Part shown: one piece after another, positions 8,306 through 10,013 of the stretch
Numbering within the stretch: position 1 is the first letter of the stretch
Layout: each line of letters opens with the position of its first letter
DNA from: Chloroflexota bacterium
Lineage (GTDB): Bacteria > Chloroflexota > Dehalococcoidia > Lucifugimonadales > JADFKI01
Direction: 5' to 3'
NCBI GenBank assembly: GCA_009838595.1
Contig: VXRI01000134.1
Location: 1 to 10,013 of the forward strand
Length of the DNA stretch: 10,013 nt
Notes under the pieces: model-generated
What the model saw: the letters and a program-made list of their open reading frames with translations, nothing else
Told to the model about the DNA's origin: nothing
Databases searched by the model: none
Translations under genes and position numbers: made by a program

Positions 8306-9214
8306 TTGGAACTTGGAATGATAGGGCTTGGGCGAATGGGCGGCAATATGACCTTGCGCTTGCTGCGCGGCGGGCATCGAGTCATTGCTTTCGACCCGGA
8401 CGAATCCGCTCGTCAAGTGGCTGATAGAGGCGGCGCGGTCGCTGCTGGTTCCATCGGAGCTCTTGTATCGCTGCTCGCGCCGCCTCGCGTGGTGTGGGTT
8501 ATGGTGCCGGCGGGTGACACCACAGACAGCACGATAAATACCCTATCCGGTTCGCTATCCGCGGGCGATACCGTAATCGACGGCGGCAATTCCAACTACA
8601 AAGACACAATTCGCCGCGCCGGCGCCTTGCAAGAGCAGGGCATTTCGATGCTAGACGCCGGCACGAGCGGCGGCATTTGGGGGCTAACAGAGGGCTATAG
8701 CCTGATGATTGGCGGTGATGCTGATGCCTACGCGCGGCTCGAACCGATATTCCGTACGCTCGCGCCGGGCGAAGACATTGGCTATGGCCATGTAGGACCG
8801 GCCGGAGCGGGGCATTTCGTCAAGATGGTGCACAACGGCATTGAGTATGGAATGATGCAAGCGTTCGCCGAGGGCTTCGAGCTGATGGAAGCCAAGCAGG
8901 ATATGGACTTGGACCTGGCGCAAATCGCGCATATATGGCGTTATGGCAGCGTCGTGCGCTCTTGGCTGCTCGATCTGACAGCGGCGGCGCTGGACGAAGA
9001 CGGCGATCTGGCAGGCATACAGGCGTATGTTGAAGACTCCGGCGAGGGGCGCTGGACGCTCGAATAGTCCATAGACCTTGCCGTGCCTATGCCTGTAATC
9101 GCTGCATCGTTGCAGGCGCGCTTTAGGTCGCGTCAGGATGCGCCGTTCGGAGCGAAACTGCTCGCAGCGATGCGCAACCAATTCGGCGGGCACAGCGTGC
9201 GCAGGACAGAGTGA
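8306..9214 (+). CDS. gnd: 6-phosphogluconate dehydrogenase (decarboxylating), short type, interrupted by an in-frame TAG
   Basis: Oxidises 6-phosphogluconate to ribulose-5-phosphate and CO2. It starts at TTG 8306 with GGAGG (8293-8297) 8 nt upstream. The dinucleotide fold has GLGRMGGNM (7-15). The acidic Asp30 in VIAFDPDES is what NAD-preferring members of this short (about 300-residue) class tend to have. The substrate motif is DAGTSGGIWGLTEG (117-130), and the catalytic K173 and N177 are in GHFVKMVHNGIEYGMMQ. The frame stops at TAG 9065-9067 after GEGRWTLE. It continues as SIDLAVPMPVIAASLQARF and then RSRQDAPFGAKLLAAMRNQF, ending GGHSVRRTE at TGA 9212-9214. That is the normal C-terminal helical region, giving 302 residues in all, and its TGA overlaps the zwf ATG by one base. 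If TAG terminates, the protein has 253 residues and lacks the last 49. A nonsense mutation or base error (for example from GAG or CAG) is the simplest explanation. Confidence 0.88.
9065..9067 (+). other. In-frame TAG inside gnd
   Basis: TAG is codon 254, between GRWTLE and SIDLAVP. Family members have a variable, often Glu or Gln, residue here (pattern GRWTxExxID), so GAG or CAG to TAG is a one-base change. TAG terminates metH and the sulfurtransferase at their expected ends, so it is not generally reassigned in this genome. Confidence 0.8.
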
Positions 9215-10013
9215 TGGGTACGCCAAGCACAAGCATCGTCATATTCGGCGGCACGGGCGATCTCGCGCAGCGCAAGCTAATACCCGCGCTGTTCGAGTTG
9301 ACTTACCGCAAGCGCATACCAGACAACCTGCGGGTCGTCTGCTTCGCGCGGTCGAACTTCAATAGCGAATCCTACCGCGAGTTCATGTGGAACAAAGTCA
9401 GCGAATTCCGTGATCTTGCGGCGCAGCGTGATGCTTGGCGAGAGTTCGCAAGTCGCATATATTACATTCGCGGCGATCTTGGCACGGCGGGCGGGCTTGG
9501 CATTCTGAAGCGAGGCTTGCAGGCGCTTGACGGCGGCGCGGATGTTCCTACGAACTGGCTATTCTACCTATCCATCGCGCCCTGGCTGTTTGAGACTGCG
9601 GTCAGAAACATCAAGGCGCAAGGTCTCGCGGATGAGAGGACGGGCTGGCGCAGGGTCGTCATTGAGAAACCATTCGGTAGTGATTTGCGCTCCGCTGTCG
9701 AGCTAGACAAGCTGGTCGGGCAGGTGTTCGACGAGAGCCAGGTCTATCGCATAGATCACTATTTGGGCAAGCACATGGTGCAGAACCTTCTGGTCTTCCG
9801 CTTTGCGAACGCGATTTTCGAGCCGCTGTGGAATCGCAACTATATCGACAATGTGCGCATTACTGTCGCCGAGGAGATTACGGTGGAAGAGCGCGGCGGG
9901 TACTACGATGAATCCGGTGTGGTGCGCGATATGGTGCAAAATCATTTGCTTCAGCTGCTGACGCTGGTGGCTATGGAACCGCCGAACAACGCTGACTCTG
10001 AGTCGCTTAGGAA
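9214..10013 (+). CDS. zwf: Glucose-6-phosphate 1-dehydrogenase, N-terminal part (runs off the window)
   Basis: Catalyses the first step of the oxidative pentose phosphate pathway, glucose-6-phosphate to 6-phosphogluconolactone with NAD(P). The 266 visible residues are slightly more than half of the usual 480-500. The N-terminal nucleotide-binding motif is FGGTGDLAQRKLIPAL (11-26). EKPFG is at 151-155, and the active-site signature RIDHYLGK at 179-186 carries the catalytic His and the substrate-binding Lys. FRFANAIFEPLWNRNYIDNV (196-215) and GYYDESGVVRDMVQNHLLQL (229-248) are typical of the second domain. The ATG overlaps the TGA at the end of the full-length gnd frame by one base (TGATG), with AGGA about 8 nt upstream, indicating translational coupling within a pgi-gnd-zwf operon. 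There is no stop before the edge, so it continues beyond base 10013. Confidence 0.95.
   Translation, partial: MGTPSTSIVIFGGTGDLAQRKLIPALFELTYRKRIPDNLRVVCFARSNFNSESYREFMWNKVSEFRDLAAQRDAWREFASRIYYIRGDLGTAGGLGILKRGLQALDGGADVPTNWLFYLSIAPWLFETAVRNIKAQGLADERTGWRRVVIEKPFGSDLRSAVELDKLVGQVFDESQVYRIDHYLGKHMVQNLLVFRFANAIFEPLWNRNYIDNVRITVAEEITVEERGGYYDESGVVRDMVQNHLLQLLTLVAMEPPNNADSESLR

Noticed and set aside
9102..9115. Small hairpin (CTGCA/TGCAG, loop TCGT) 34 nt after the gnd TAG, considered as a recoding element for amber decoding
   Set aside because: Five base pairs only, inside coding sequence, and amber decoding as pyrrolysine is rare in bacteria and not expected in gnd.

Overview
The window reads as a piece of chromosome from a free-living, mid-GC (by eye, mid-50s percent), B12-using bacterium. 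The protein style (a compact Pgi of the type seen as the C-terminal half of transaldolase/Pgi fusions, a short 6-phosphogluconate dehydrogenase, an EntS-like MFS carrier, a tandem-rhodanese sulfurtransferase) recalls uncultured Chloroflexota such as Dehalococcoidia/SAR202 relatives. That is an impression from memory, not a search result. I see no phage, IS, CRISPR, tRNA or rRNA.

The left two thirds lie on the minus strand. A full-length cobalamin-dependent methionine synthase, metH (98-3847), sits downstream of a two-domain rhodanese sulfurtransferase (4064-4909), and an MFS exporter (5088-6308) lies upstream of that. A 19-bp hairpin (3982-4032) follows the sulfurtransferase stop. The sulfurtransferase has its own extended -10 promoter (4957-4965). 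At about 6415-6464, overlapping divergent promoters separate the minus-strand block from a plus-strand carbohydrate operon: pgi (6662-8266), gnd (8306-9214) and zwf (9214 to the window edge). Together these interconvert fructose-6-P and glucose-6-P and run the oxidative pentose phosphate branch, with the lactonase and non-oxidative enzymes not in view.

The key observation is in the sulfurtransferase. Its open frame appears to stop at TGA 4190-4192, but this TGA occupies exactly the catalytic cysteine position of the C-terminal rhodanese domain. The frame then continues for 41 family-like codons to a TAG at 4064-4066. A perfect 6-bp hairpin with a GGC apical loop begins 11 nt after the TGA, with the loop 17 nt after it, which fits the bacterial SECIS layout. 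I therefore read it as a candidate selenocysteine-containing sulfurtransferase of 281 residues with Sec240.

A second in-frame stop, TAG 9065-9067, interrupts gnd 48 sense codons before its expected end. It falls at an unremarkable position and is more likely a nonsense mutation or sequence error. TAG and TGA both serve as ordinary terminators elsewhere in the window, so there is no sign of a global code change.
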